DNA from: Cryphonectria parasitica EP155
Lineage: Eukaryota; Ascomycota; Sordariomycetes; Diaporthales; Cryphonectriaceae
Direction of reading: 5' to 3'
Length of the DNA: 64,000 nucleotides
Assembly: GCF_011745365.1 (NCBI RefSeq)
Contig: NW_024468909.1
Span: 6,696,001 to 6,760,000 of the forward strand
Under the pieces are notes generated by a model, which was not told the DNA's origin, made no database searches, and was given only the letters and a program-made list of their open reading frames with translations. The position numbers and the translations under genes were made by a program. Below, piece by piece: positions 33,327 to 44,803 of the stretch. Each line of letters opens with the position of its first letter. Position 1 is the stretch's first letter.

Positions 33327-35984
33327 GGCTGCTGGTGGTGGTGATGGTTGTGGTGGTGGTGGTCTTTGTTTTCTTCTGTTTCGCTTGTAGGAAATGGGGT
33401 AGTAATCTAGGGTGTGTTCGGCTTGTGGGCCGAGACCTTCTAATCAGAAATTGTCGCAAGAAGCTTTGATGATCGGTCAGGGGGAGATGATGGTGGGAGA
33501 TGAGCTGGTACAAGAAGGAAGGATGTCGTGCTTGATCGAAGTGTAAATTTGTGGTTTTGGCCGTTGTTGTATTTGTTGTCGCTTTCGGGAAGGTTCTCGA
33601 AAATTCTCGGCAGGGTTTAGCGTTTCTTCAGCCTTGCGGCCTACATTATTACTGTATGCACTGAACTTTGCCCCCACCGCCGCCACCCACTGTAAAATTT
33701 CATGAGAATGGAAAATCACAAATTGTCACAAGGCTGTTATGTTGCGATACATCTAGGTACTAAATTTAGCACAGCACTTAAATTATTGAAAAATAAGTCA
33801 TCTACATCTCTTGACTGCAATATCCATCGGATTTGGTTCACCGTCGCTAAGGGGGAATTCACTCTTGGTCTCATAATACAGAACAACACCCCAGCCAGCA
33901 GAGCTTCGGCAACCCCGCGCCCCACCCTTGAGATGATGGAGGCGCCCCTCATTACCCTTTTCGTTGGCCGTCGTCGAGGGGTGCAAATTGGCGGAGCCTC
34001 AACGTTGACAAGAGACGACCTTCTCCTCTCACGCTTGCAGCTGGAAAGCTAGGGAGGAGGACAGTTCCTCTAGCTATCTCAAGAGTGATCTTCCCGGGGG
34101 AGTCGGATCCGCGGACGGAAAGGAAATTGGAGTGTACTAGTGAGGAGATGCCCCTGCTGGCATATGCTGAAGAGGGGTCGAGCCGGAATTCTCCAGCGCA
34201 ACCCGTCAGCCTTGTCCATGCCATGCTGGACACGCAAACGCTTCCCCCCCTTCTGCCACATGGTTCTCCAAGGGCCAGGTGGTTTTGCCCTTTTTGGGTC
34301 CAGGTAAGCTTGAATCTAGCTCATGGTTCTGGTTCTTTTCTGCGTGTGCCACTACTGGCGGCGGCATCTCCAGCCACCCGAGGCTTACGCGGAAAGGGAG
34401 GCAGAACGGTCAGCCCTTTTTTCCCCTCTGCTGTTTTCGCCTCTGCTTGCGCAATCACTTCTCTTTGCTCAAGCCGAAGCCTGCTTGGCATTTGGTTTCC
34501 CGCCCCGCGTCTGGATCAGACTGGGTGACTCAAATGGCCGCCGTTTCAGCCTTTACGTCAGTCCTCTTTGAGGCTGACTGCTGGAGTGATTGTGCCTTGG
34601 TAGAATTGTGACAGATGATGTTTCCCCCTGTTCCATGCTCTGATTCAGGGTCCATATACCGACCCCCTTTCCCTCCCATCTGGGTACGTAGACGATGATC
34701 ATACTCTGATTCAACATTCTGGCCAAGTCCTCTCGACTCTGTCTATGCCGGTGGCAGGTTTCTTTTATGTCGAAGCCTAGATGTGCCATGCGTAACGTCG
34801 TCTCTCATGGCGCTCTGCTCTTGCGTGTCATGTACTTACTTATGTAGGATGAGGGAAGCTTGCCTGATCTGGATAGCTCCCACCCTGCAGTGATAGATCC
34901 TGATTGTATACACTGTATTTACCTCTGCCTTGCCAACCATGAATTGTGTACCATGCATACTTAGGCAGACGGATAGATCTTTTCTTCTATTTCCGTTGCT
35001 GATGACCTGCTGCAGACCAGCCACCGTCTTACTCGAGATACTGCTGCAAAGGATGGGTGGTACCGGAAGAAAAGGTGGGAGAGGAGGGTGAAATGGTCAA
35101 TGTACATACTTTTGAGGGGTTTTTTTTTTTCGTGCTCACTCACTACACTTTTTCACTATTACTGAGACTACTACTATACCACTTCTAGTTTTATTCTGTC
35201 AGCCTGTGCCATCATCTCGTGCCGCCCCCTCCCCAGCCCTACTCGAGAATCGTGATGGCGAAACGGGAGATCCGAGAAAGATACTGTGGAATCCTGGGCC
35301 GGGGCCGGTACATTGAGCATCTAACTTCAGCTCTGATAAAGGAAAAAGACCACTGACCGCTGCCAGCAATCATGTGTGAACCCATCCAAAGTGACAAGTG
35401 TTCAAGATGAGCGTTGGCAATTGCTTTGGCCCCCCCTTTCCGAGCAAACCCCTGTCGCCTGACCCCCTCCCCAGGTGCCCTCTTCCTTACCTGTGTGGTA
35501 TTTGTTCTAGCAGGTTGGTAGTCAGAGAGTTGCTAGCAGGGTCGCCCCACAAGTTGCCCGTTCCAACGACTGGCGCAGCGGTTGAGCGGCCAGTGGCAGT
35601 GGGTGAGTCGCCTGCCATCCATCAAAAAACCCTCTTCCAGGGCCCTAGAAGCTGCTGGCTCCTGAGGTGTCCTGGGCCACATTGCCCCACTTTTCTTAGT
35701 AGACTGGCCGGGCGATGGCTTCTTGCCCACATCAAATCTCAACGGCAAGGCCCAGCTCCTGGCTTCCAGCTTCCCCTTTATCAACCACCCAAACCACCAC
35801 CCTTTTCTGCCCAACAACTTTCCTGTCGACAACGACACACCACACCACACACCGAAACTCCTCAAGACCAGCCACTGCTCCGCTCGATCTATAGCATCGT
35901 CCGGACTTTGCAACTTGTTCTCTTCTTCCTGACCTTATCTTGACACCCCTTTTTACTACCTTTTCTACTACGTAATCGTTCACA
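33327..35984. other. 2.7-kb divergent intergenic region, FES1 and actin promoters
   Basis: No supported gene apart from the heat-shock element. The last about 250 bp before actin are strongly pyrimidine/CCA-rich with few purines, as in highly expressed fungal promoters and leaders. Confidence 0.55.
33584..33606 (-). promoter_or_regulatory. five-unit heat-shock element upstream of FES1
   Basis: On the plus strand TTCggGAAggTTCtcGAAaaTTC: five inverted GAA/TTC units, each separated by exactly two bases. This is the canonical Hsf1 binding array. It lies 258-280 bp upstream of the FES1 start codon; the other neighbour (actin) starts 2.4 kb away. Confidence 0.85.
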
Positions 35985-37734
<1,750 letters not shown>

Positions 37735-37735
37735 G

Positions 37736-37814
37736 GTGAGCTGCTCTTTTTCCATCCGATCGTTCAAAAGGGGCTATACCATGGCGTCAGTGTGACTAAA
37801 CCCTTGTTCCACAG
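37736..37814 (+). other. probable intron in the actin 3' UTR, one base after the stop codon
   Basis: After TAA-G comes GTGAGC, then a branch-like GACTAAAC and the acceptor TTCCACAG, 79 nt in total, the same size class as the coding introns of this gene. Removal does not change the protein. Confidence 0.6.
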
Positions 37815-38296
37815 CAAAATCACACGAGCGAGGAAGAGTCGCCGATCTTCCAAGAGCCCGAGGATGCCTCGACCAGACCAGCCTCGTTGCAGAGTCCCCA
37901 AGATGTGCGGCCTCCCCTGTCGAGTCTCCCATTTACGAAAAGTCTTGGTCATTATTGGTGCCCTAGGTCTCGCGGCGCCGGGCTTATGCGGCCTCTTTGT
38001 TTCTTGATTGGTTGTGCATAGAGAGGGCGGATGGTGCTGGTACAATCGGGGCTGATGGAGAAAGAAAAGAAGAAAAAAAGCCTATTTGTTTTCCTGCGCT
38101 GCGTGGATGAGATGGTCCTTCTTCGGGGTCTTACGAGCAGAGACAGATTTGTTTTAGAGAAATGCGAGGAAGAATTATCCATCCGCGAGGATCCTCGAAA
38201 CTGTTTGCTACGTGCCTCCGTGACTCTAGTTCTTTTGACTTTGTAGGTATAATATGATAAGATGGATTGCTGAATGTTTCCATCCAGAATGCGCGC
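37815..38296. other. intergenic between convergent actin and release-factor genes
   Basis: Actin 3' UTR and the 3' flank of the minus-strand gene. No gene seen. Confidence 0.5.
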
Positions 38297-39041
38297 CTAG
38301 CTCTCGTTCCTGGTCACCCAGCCGGCATTGTACTTCGTGATTCCCTTCTCTTGGGGGTCTTCATCTTCGTCTTGAACCTCATTATCATCCTCCCCCCCGT
38401 CGCTTGCCTTCCCATCAGCGGCCTGGCGATGCTTCCTCCGGCTCTTTTTTAGCGCGCTCGCCTTCTTCTTGGCGAGGATCCTGGCGACGACGGCGGAGCG
38501 GCTATTCTCGCCGTTGAGGAAGTCATCGATCTTCTCGGCCAAGTGCTCCCTGGCCAGCTTGCGGTTCTGCTCGCGGGACCTGGTCTCCTGGCACTTGACG
38601 ACGATGCCGGTGGGGATGTGTTTGAGTTGGACGGCGGAGTTGGTTTTGTTCTGTGGGGGTGGGGAGGACACAGGCGTTAGGTTGAGGGGACGACTATTTT
38701 TGGTAATGGCTTGGGAGGGTGCTGTGGTTGGCAAAGAGAGAGGGGTGGTCGAGGAGGGGGGTCAGAAGGAACAGAAAGGAACTGACAATCTTTTGGCCAC
38801 CTGGACCGCTGCCCTTTAGATAGGCCTCGGTGATCTCTTCATCTGGCGGGGGTTTAGGCCTCGGAGGGTACTTTGTCTTGAGGCATGATGGGGTGGACGT
38901 GAAGGTTGCTGCGGTAGGGAGAGCCGGAAGAAGAGGCACGAAAAGAGGAGGAAGAGAACGGCTGACGTTCCTCAAGAGACTACTATCATTGTTTCTGACT
39001 CTGAAGAAGCCCTGTACCCCCAAGAGAAGCTTCATTGTCAT
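38297..39041 (-). CDS. Mitochondrial class I release-factor-like protein (GGQ; Rso55/MTRFR type)
   Basis: Exons on the minus strand are 39041-38787 and 38650-38297, giving 202 residues. The N-terminus is basic and hydrophobic, presequence-like. The RF-1 catalytic domain starts [21 protein letters not shown] and carries [20 protein letters not shown] with the peptidyl-tRNA-hydrolysing GGQ at about residues 81-83, followed by [19 protein letters not shown]. The codon-recognition domains of true release factors are absent. A Lys-rich tail ([11 protein letters not shown]) and an acidic C-terminus follow. Short GGQ proteins of this type (yeast Rso55, human MTRFR/C12orf65) rescue stalled mitochondrial ribosomes. 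The donor is GTCAGT. Which GGQ orthologue it is depends on an alignment I could not run. Confidence 0.87.
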
Positions 39042-39516
39042 CGAAATATCGCCATTTCGCTGTGTCTCTTGACTCTTTACCTCTCCGGGCGCCGACGTAT
39101 TCTAGGGGACAACCGGAGGACGGACGGACAAGGCTGACCAGGGCCGAAAGCCGGTGAAGGGCTACTATGACAGTAGTGGATTAGGAAAGGGAGTGACCAA
39201 TCAGAGTAGCGGATTCTGGGGGGGAAATATCGAATCGGAACCGCCGGCAGGCGATTCATGTTTTGATTGCTATATCCTATGGTCGGTCTGGTCAGGGACG
39301 TCTTTTTTTCCTCATTGCTGTTCATTGACGACTCCTAACGACAAATACTCAACTTCTGAGCACACATCAAGCCTGCTGCTGCCACAGGTCAATCAACAGC
39401 AATATTTCGAGTCCAACCTCTCCCCCTTCTTCAATTCGCATCCCAAGTATTCCAAGCCAAGACGTGTCAACTCACGCAAGCGCATCCTCGACTACAACAG
39501 AACCAACCAAACCACG
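39042..39516. other. divergent intergenic region
   Basis: Promoter space of 0.48 kb between the release-factor-like gene and the ssSPT-like gene. Nothing specific recognised. Confidence 0.5.
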
Positions 39517-40075
39517 ATGTCGTCCGGATCAACAATGCAGTCCTTTGTCAAGTGGCTGCAGCTCAAGATTTACCAGGTGGAGGTGACATTTAGTGTATAC
39601 ATCTTCACACCGCTGGAAAAGTTCATCTTTTGTAAGCCCTCTCCCTCTCCCTTCTCCTATTCCATCCAAATCCCCCTCTAGGGGCGACCGCGAAGGCACC
39701 CCCCCCCCCTTCTTCCGACAACGCACTCACTCGCCGCCGCCTGTCTCGCTTATCCTTCCTCCCTTTCTTCCTTCTTCTTCTTCTTCTGCTGACACTCATC
39801 AAACTTTTTCTTTTGCTGCAGGGTCCGTCGTCTTCCTCCTCTTCTCCCTCACCGCCATCGCCACCATTCTCTACCTCCCACACCACATCATGTTTCTGGC
39901 CGGCCGCGCCTGGTTCTACATCCACGGCGACTCGGCCCTCGAGGTCGCCCGAGAGACGGCGCGCACCCTCGTGCAGAATGCGAGCTCCACCAAGACGGCG
40001 GCTGCGGCGCTGGGCACTGCGACCGCCCGGGCCGCGGCGCATGCTGTGGAGGGGGCTGTCAAGGCTGAGCTGTAA
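39517..40075 (+). CDS. small subunit of serine palmitoyltransferase-like protein
   Basis: Exons are 39517-39631 and 39822-40075, giving 122 residues. An amphipathic N-terminus (SFVKWLQLKIYQVEVTFSVYIFTPLEKFIFW) is followed by a hydrophobic transmembrane segment (SVVFLLFSLTAIATILYL) and PHHIMFLAGRAWFYI. The spacing YQ...VT...Y...P.E..(F) then P.HIM matches the human ssSPT proteins, which bind the Lcb1/Lcb2 serine palmitoyltransferase in the ER and raise its activity at the first step of sphingolipid synthesis. The Ala-rich C-terminal 45 residues are extra relative to the animal proteins. The intron holds a C11 tract at 39699-39709 and a TTC-rich run. Assignment is by recalled motif spacing only. 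Confidence 0.72.
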
Positions 40076-40452
40076 TAATTCTTGGAAAGGAAGGGAAGAA
40101 GAGATAGGAGGGAGGGAAGGGCTGTCTTGAGCATGGTTTGTTTCCTGCCTGCTCGGGTGCTTGTCTTTCTCGTGTGGTTGGGACAGGGGCGTTTTTCCTC
40201 GAAAGAAAAGAAGAAGAAACAAGACGGGTTGAGCAGACCACTGGTGGCTGCTTTGGCATAGACCACACTTACGTACCGTTGTACTACTGGTATGGGTATG
40301 ATTTTACGGCATGACATGGGCGCGCAGCATGATACTATAAAGAACCATATATATATGTAATGTTTAGACTTGGGGTTGCTCTTGCGCCGAGCCTTTCAAA
40401 AAGAGGAATAAAAGACCCATTACTCTGCATCACCCAACCTCTTCTTCCTGGC
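40076..40452. other. intergenic between convergent ssSPT-like and ELP2 genes
   Basis: 3' flanks only; includes a short ATATATAT run near 40350. No gene. Confidence 0.5.
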
Positions 40453-43374
40453 TCATATGCTTCTGACTCTGTAGATACGCAGGGAACTGTCGTCGCCTGC
40501 TATGGCGAGTTCATGTCCGTCCTCGTTGTCGTCCGCGCCCAGTGGTCGCCACGAGAGCTGCAAGACGGCTTTGGGGAGGTTGAGTCTGTGCGTTTTCAAA
40601 GAGTCAGTCATGAGTCTTCTATCTCAGAAAACACTTATGTTCGCAATAGAGGGTGAGAGAGAGAGAGGGATTCCATCCGACTTACTCTGGCTGGAGCGTC
40701 GACGTCGAAACGACAGTCACTTTCCCCCCACCGTTGTCGTCGCTGTCCACCTGGAGGACATGTATGCTGATCTTGCCCGCCTCGCTGCCAGAGGCCAGCA
40801 CGAGCCGGCCCTCGGCGTCGGGTCTATCGAGGAAGTCGACGGCCGTCACGGGCTGGTCGCACACGATGGTCGCAGCCAGCCTGAACTTGCCGTCCTCCTC
40901 CCCGCTCCTCATCACCCAGACCTTGACGTTCTTGTCTCTCCCCGCCGTGGCGAAGATCCTGCACTGCTGCCCCTGTGCAGGTCCAGCAGACCCTCCCACG
41001 ACGACCGCAGGCGCCCAGGCTGCGTCGAGGATCATCCTCGTATGCCCCTTCGGCTCGGCCTGTAGCAGCTCATAACACCCTACCTCCCCCTCTCCTCCTC
41101 CTCCTCCTCCTCCCTCCTTCCTCCTCTCTTCGAAGACAGCCCACTGCCTATCGCGGCCCACGCTCAGCAGGTACCTGTCGTCCCCGCTGAACCGCAGGCG
41201 TGTAACTGTAAGCGAGTGCGCGGCCAGTGGGGGCCGCAGCTCCGTCCAGCGGTCTGTCTCGAAGAGGCGGATGACGGCGTGGTTGAGACTGCTGGCGCGG
41301 CACGCGCTGGCCACCAGGCGCCCGTCATGGCTCGCTGCCAGGCAGGAGATCTCGTAGCCGTGACCGTATAGCTTCTCAACCTCGGGCCACAGCGTGTGCC
41401 GCGACAGAGCCTCCTCGAGGGGTGGGCGGTGGGGAGCAGCCATCACGGCGACGCCGTTTGCTGTCTCAGGGTCGTTGATGACGACGGTGGTGGCGCCAGT
41501 AGAAGAAGCATCGGCGGCGGCGGCGGCGGCGGTGGCAGCAGCAGCAGCAGCATCCTCCTCGTCGACCGTGGCCTTGTTGCTAAGCCCGAGGACAGGCATG
41601 TTCGCCGCGTCCGGCATGCTGGCGTCTGGAGCAGAGCCGATGCCCGCCACGCCGTGCAGCAGCCTCGCCACGGCCCGCGGCTGGTCAAAGACGCGCATGA
41701 GCTTCTCGTCAGCGCCGGACACGAACCTGGTCCCGGACAGGGCATCGATGCAGTTCAGGTCGTAGCCGTGGATCTGGGGGCGGGCCATCTCGTGCCATGT
41801 GCCCTGTTCCTGCCAGCGCGCGTGCAGGCGGGTCGTCTGGTCGGCGCTTGTGGAGAGGAGGTAGGTGTTGTTCCTTGTGTTGCCGTTGCCGTCGTCGCCG
41901 CTGCCAGTGCGAGACCAGGCGATGCCGGTGACGGGACGGACGTGGCCTGACACAGAAATGTTCTGAACCCAGGCGGGGCCTGATGACGACGACGGGTCCC
42001 AGTCCCAACGGCGCCAGGACCCGGTGCGGCCGAGGGTGAGGATCGAGGCCCCGGATGGCGACCACAGGCCTGTCCAGAAACCACCGATGCTCCCCGTTGC
42101 TGTCGTCGCGCCCTTTTCGCGCGAGATCTCGCCGAGCCGCGCGGTGGTCACCCAGATCCCTGTGGATGGATCTGCCTCCCAGACGGCGAGGGAGTTGTCT
42201 GCCGATGTGGACAGGAGCTGCGGCTGGCCGGAGGACGAGGATGTGCTGGCGCCTCCACTGCCCGTGTGCCACCTTGCGCTGTAGATCCAGTCGTCATGGT
42301 TGAAGAGGAGCGACTCAAACGTGATGGAGTAGTCTTGTTCGGCTTCAGTGCCTGCCCTGAAACGGTGGGCCTTGTTGCTGGGTGACCTGCCGGGCAGGTA
42401 GGCGCCGACAGTTGGGTCAGAAGCCGTAGCGGCTTGGGCAGGCAGCTCGGAGCCGGCATGGACGCGCCAGAGACGGATGTACTTGTCCTGGCTGGCCGAG
42501 GCGAGGAGGAGATCGCCTGAGGGGTCGCTAGGGACTTCGGGCGTGAAGTCGAGGGAGCGGATCCAGCCTTCGTGGCCGGTGAGGGTGGCACTGAGGGCGA
42601 AGTTGGTGGTGGGAGTGGTGTTGGCAGAAGATGAAGAAGACGGTCTGGTGAGGGAGCCTGTGTAGATTTGTACGATATCTCTCGTCCCGGCAGAGGCGAG
42701 GATGAAGGTGCTGCCATCGCTGCCGAGAGGGCTGAGCGTGACGGCGAGGGGAAAGTACCTTGGGGTGCTCGTCTTGATGGTCTGGAGGACCTTGATCGCG
42801 TCGCCGTCAAAGTGCCATATCCTGACCGTCGCATCTGCTGCTCCTGTAGCAAATATGGTGCTACCCTCGCCCTGCTGGCTGCCGATGCTGCTGCTGCTGC
42901 TGCTCAGGGCCGCGATGCAGTTGACAGGCGCAGTGTGCTCTAGAACGGTCTGGATGCATGCTGCGCTGCCTGTCTGGGTGTCCAGCCTCCAAAGCTTGAT
43001 AGACTTGTCATCGCCCCCGCTGAGAAGATGTGCGACGCGGTGCTCATCTCCGTCTCCTGCCGTGGATGATGAGACTGGCGGTAGGAACTTGACGGCTTTG
43101 ACGAGGTCCTTGTGTCCACTGAGGAGCCTGAATATACCCTTTGGTATGGAGTCCTGGACATAGATTAGGAAAAGTATATATTAGCCCATGATGTGTCTCT
43201 CATAGCGCAACGAACTCAAGAGGTGCTTCTCTTCTCCCTCACATTTGGTTTCCATAGTGCGACATTCGTGTCTGCCCCAAAGGCAACAGTGCCATCGACA
43301 TTCCAATCCCCAGCGGCCGTCTGTCTGTTGGCGCCTATGGAGAGGTACTCGACATCAACTTTGACATCTCCCAT
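40453..43374 (-). CDS. elp2: Elongator complex subunit Elp2 (double WD40 propeller)
   Basis: Exons on the minus strand are 43374-43243, 43153-40686 and 40585-40453, giving about 910 residues. It starts MGDVKVDVEYLSIGANRQ and reads WNVDGTVAFGADTNVALWKP, the standard Elp2 beginning. At least ten WD40 blades follow, e.g. LLSGGDDKSIKLWRLD, FATGAADATVRIWHFD, LLLASASQDKYIRLWRV, LLSTSADNSLAVWE, FVSGADEKLMRVFDQPRA, LLSVGRDRQWAVFEER and IFATAGRDKNVKVWVM. The last blade (LQLSWRPL...LAIAGDDSSLRIYRV) is on exon 3. Elp2 scaffolds Elp1-Elp3 in Elongator, which places the cm5/mcm5 group on U34 of tRNAs. An Ala-rich insertion (about 41490-41560) breaks a loop of the second propeller and makes the protein longer than most homologues. 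The long second exon has no methionine codon in its first 334 codons. Confidence 0.93.
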
Positions 43375-43973
43375 GATTTGTTCACCTCTTCTTTCAGATG
43401 GATCTTCTTGTTCTTCTCATACTTGTGCAGTGGGGCTCTGTTTTCTCTCTCTCTCTCTCGTTTGTTTTTCCTGGCGAATGTTATTCTCTGAGAATAACAC
43501 GGAGGTGAGGTAAGAGGCGAGTGATCTCGTACAAGCTCGTGGGTCCTCGCTGAATAATTTCTTTTTTTTTTTTTTTTTGGTTCTTTTTTTGGTCGTGAAC
43601 TTGAACCCTTCTTTCGCTGGGCTGGTTGATGATGAGTGAGGTTTTGGTTGAAGTTAAGACCCAAATTTTGAGTTACACAGTGTCGGAATTCGCACTGTGC
43701 GGCCACCGCAGCCGGTGAGCCTTCCTTCGTTTCTGGTGGTAGCGAGTCTCTTGGCCCAGATAAAGTTTCCAAACTCCGACGACGACGACAACAACAACAA
43801 CAACGTCGTCCGCCGAGCCTCACGATAATAACAACGCTGAAAAGAGGCTAGATTGTCTAGTAAGAGACATCAACGAGAGAAACAAGGAGCGTTGTAGAGA
43901 AGCAGTCCACAGCAGAGGAGGAAAAATCATCGCAACGAGGGAGGAAAAAAAGAAGAGATCATCAACATCGTCA

Positions 43974-44005
<32 letters not shown>

Positions 44006-44009
44006 AATC
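43375..44009. other. shared ELP2-URM1 divergent promoter region
   Basis: 635 bp between two start codons. Contains a T-rich run near 43560-43580 and, next to URM1, a (CGT)n-type microsatellite. No other ORF. Confidence 0.6.
43968..44005 (+). repeat. TCG/TCA trinucleotide microsatellite in the URM1 leader
   Basis: Mixed then pure TCG repeats ending about four bases before the URM1 start codon. Strain length variation would change the leader of URM1. Confidence 0.85.
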
Positions 44010-44803
44010 ATGGCGGATACAATAGCCGCTACAGAGACGTCGCCGCAGGACTTAGCCATCACTGTTGAATTTACGTGAGTTCAGATCAACTTTGCATCTT
44101 GTCATTTTCCTTCCTTGTATGTCCATTCTCACTTGTCACCCGCAGCAGTCATCTGCACACACGATTAGCGAGGACAGAAGATACAGACATGAACACAGTA
44201 TCCACGCGGGCCATCCTGGCCAAAGAACATCCCATACTGACAACTGTTCATTCTTCCAGAGGCGGCCTGGAGATGCTCTTCTCGGACCAGCGGCAACATC
44301 AGCTCGCCATCCCAGCCCGAAGCGAGGACGGCAGGCCTGTGACCATCGCCCACCTCATACACTACCTATGCGAGAACGTCATGAAGGACACCCGCCAGGA
44401 ACTCTTTGTCCTCGACCATCACATGTACGTAATGAGATCATCCACGCCCATTTGCCCCCCATCCTCCCGCCTCCAAGGGGTCCATGTCGGCAATTTGGGC
44501 ACCTCTCACACACTCTCTCGTTCTCTATCTCTCTGTGCCTGCAACACCCCTCCTCTTCTTTCTTCTTCTCCTTCTCCTTCTTCTTCTTCTTCTTCTTCTT
44601 CTTCTTCTTCTTCTTTTTCTTCCCCTTCCCCTTCCCCTTTCTCCACCTACTATCACGGTGAGCCAGTGCTGAGCGTACCCTGTAGCCGCCCAGGCATCCT
44701 GGTCTTGATCAACGATGCCGACTGGGAGCTCGAAGGCGAGGAGGCCTACGAGATTAAGAGCGGTGACAACATTCTCTTCGTCTCCACGTTACATGGAGGC
44801 TAG
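44010..44803 (+). CDS. urm1: Ubiquitin-related modifier Urm1
   Basis: Exons are 44010-44074, 44260-44424 and 44686-44803, giving 115 residues. Landmarks are the beta-grasp start [33 protein letters not shown], the join to [38 protein letters not shown], and the terminal Gly-Gly that is adenylated and thiocarboxylated by Uba4. Urm1 is the sulfur carrier for 2-thiolation of U34 in tRNA-Lys, -Gln and -Glu and also a protein modifier linked to oxidative stress. Intron 2 is 261 nt, long for this window, because of a (TTC)n pyrimidine expansion. Only the acceptor CCCTGTAG gives HHIRPGIL. Confidence 0.96.
44571..44615 (+). repeat. (TTC)n microsatellite in URM1 intron 2
   Basis: About fourteen TTC units within a longer pyrimidine stretch, between the donor and the distant acceptor. 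Confidence 0.9.

Noticed and set aside
33327..35984. possible small gene between FES1 and actin (147-codon ORF at 34085-34528)
   Set aside because: No homology features, no splice-supported extension; treated as promoter region.
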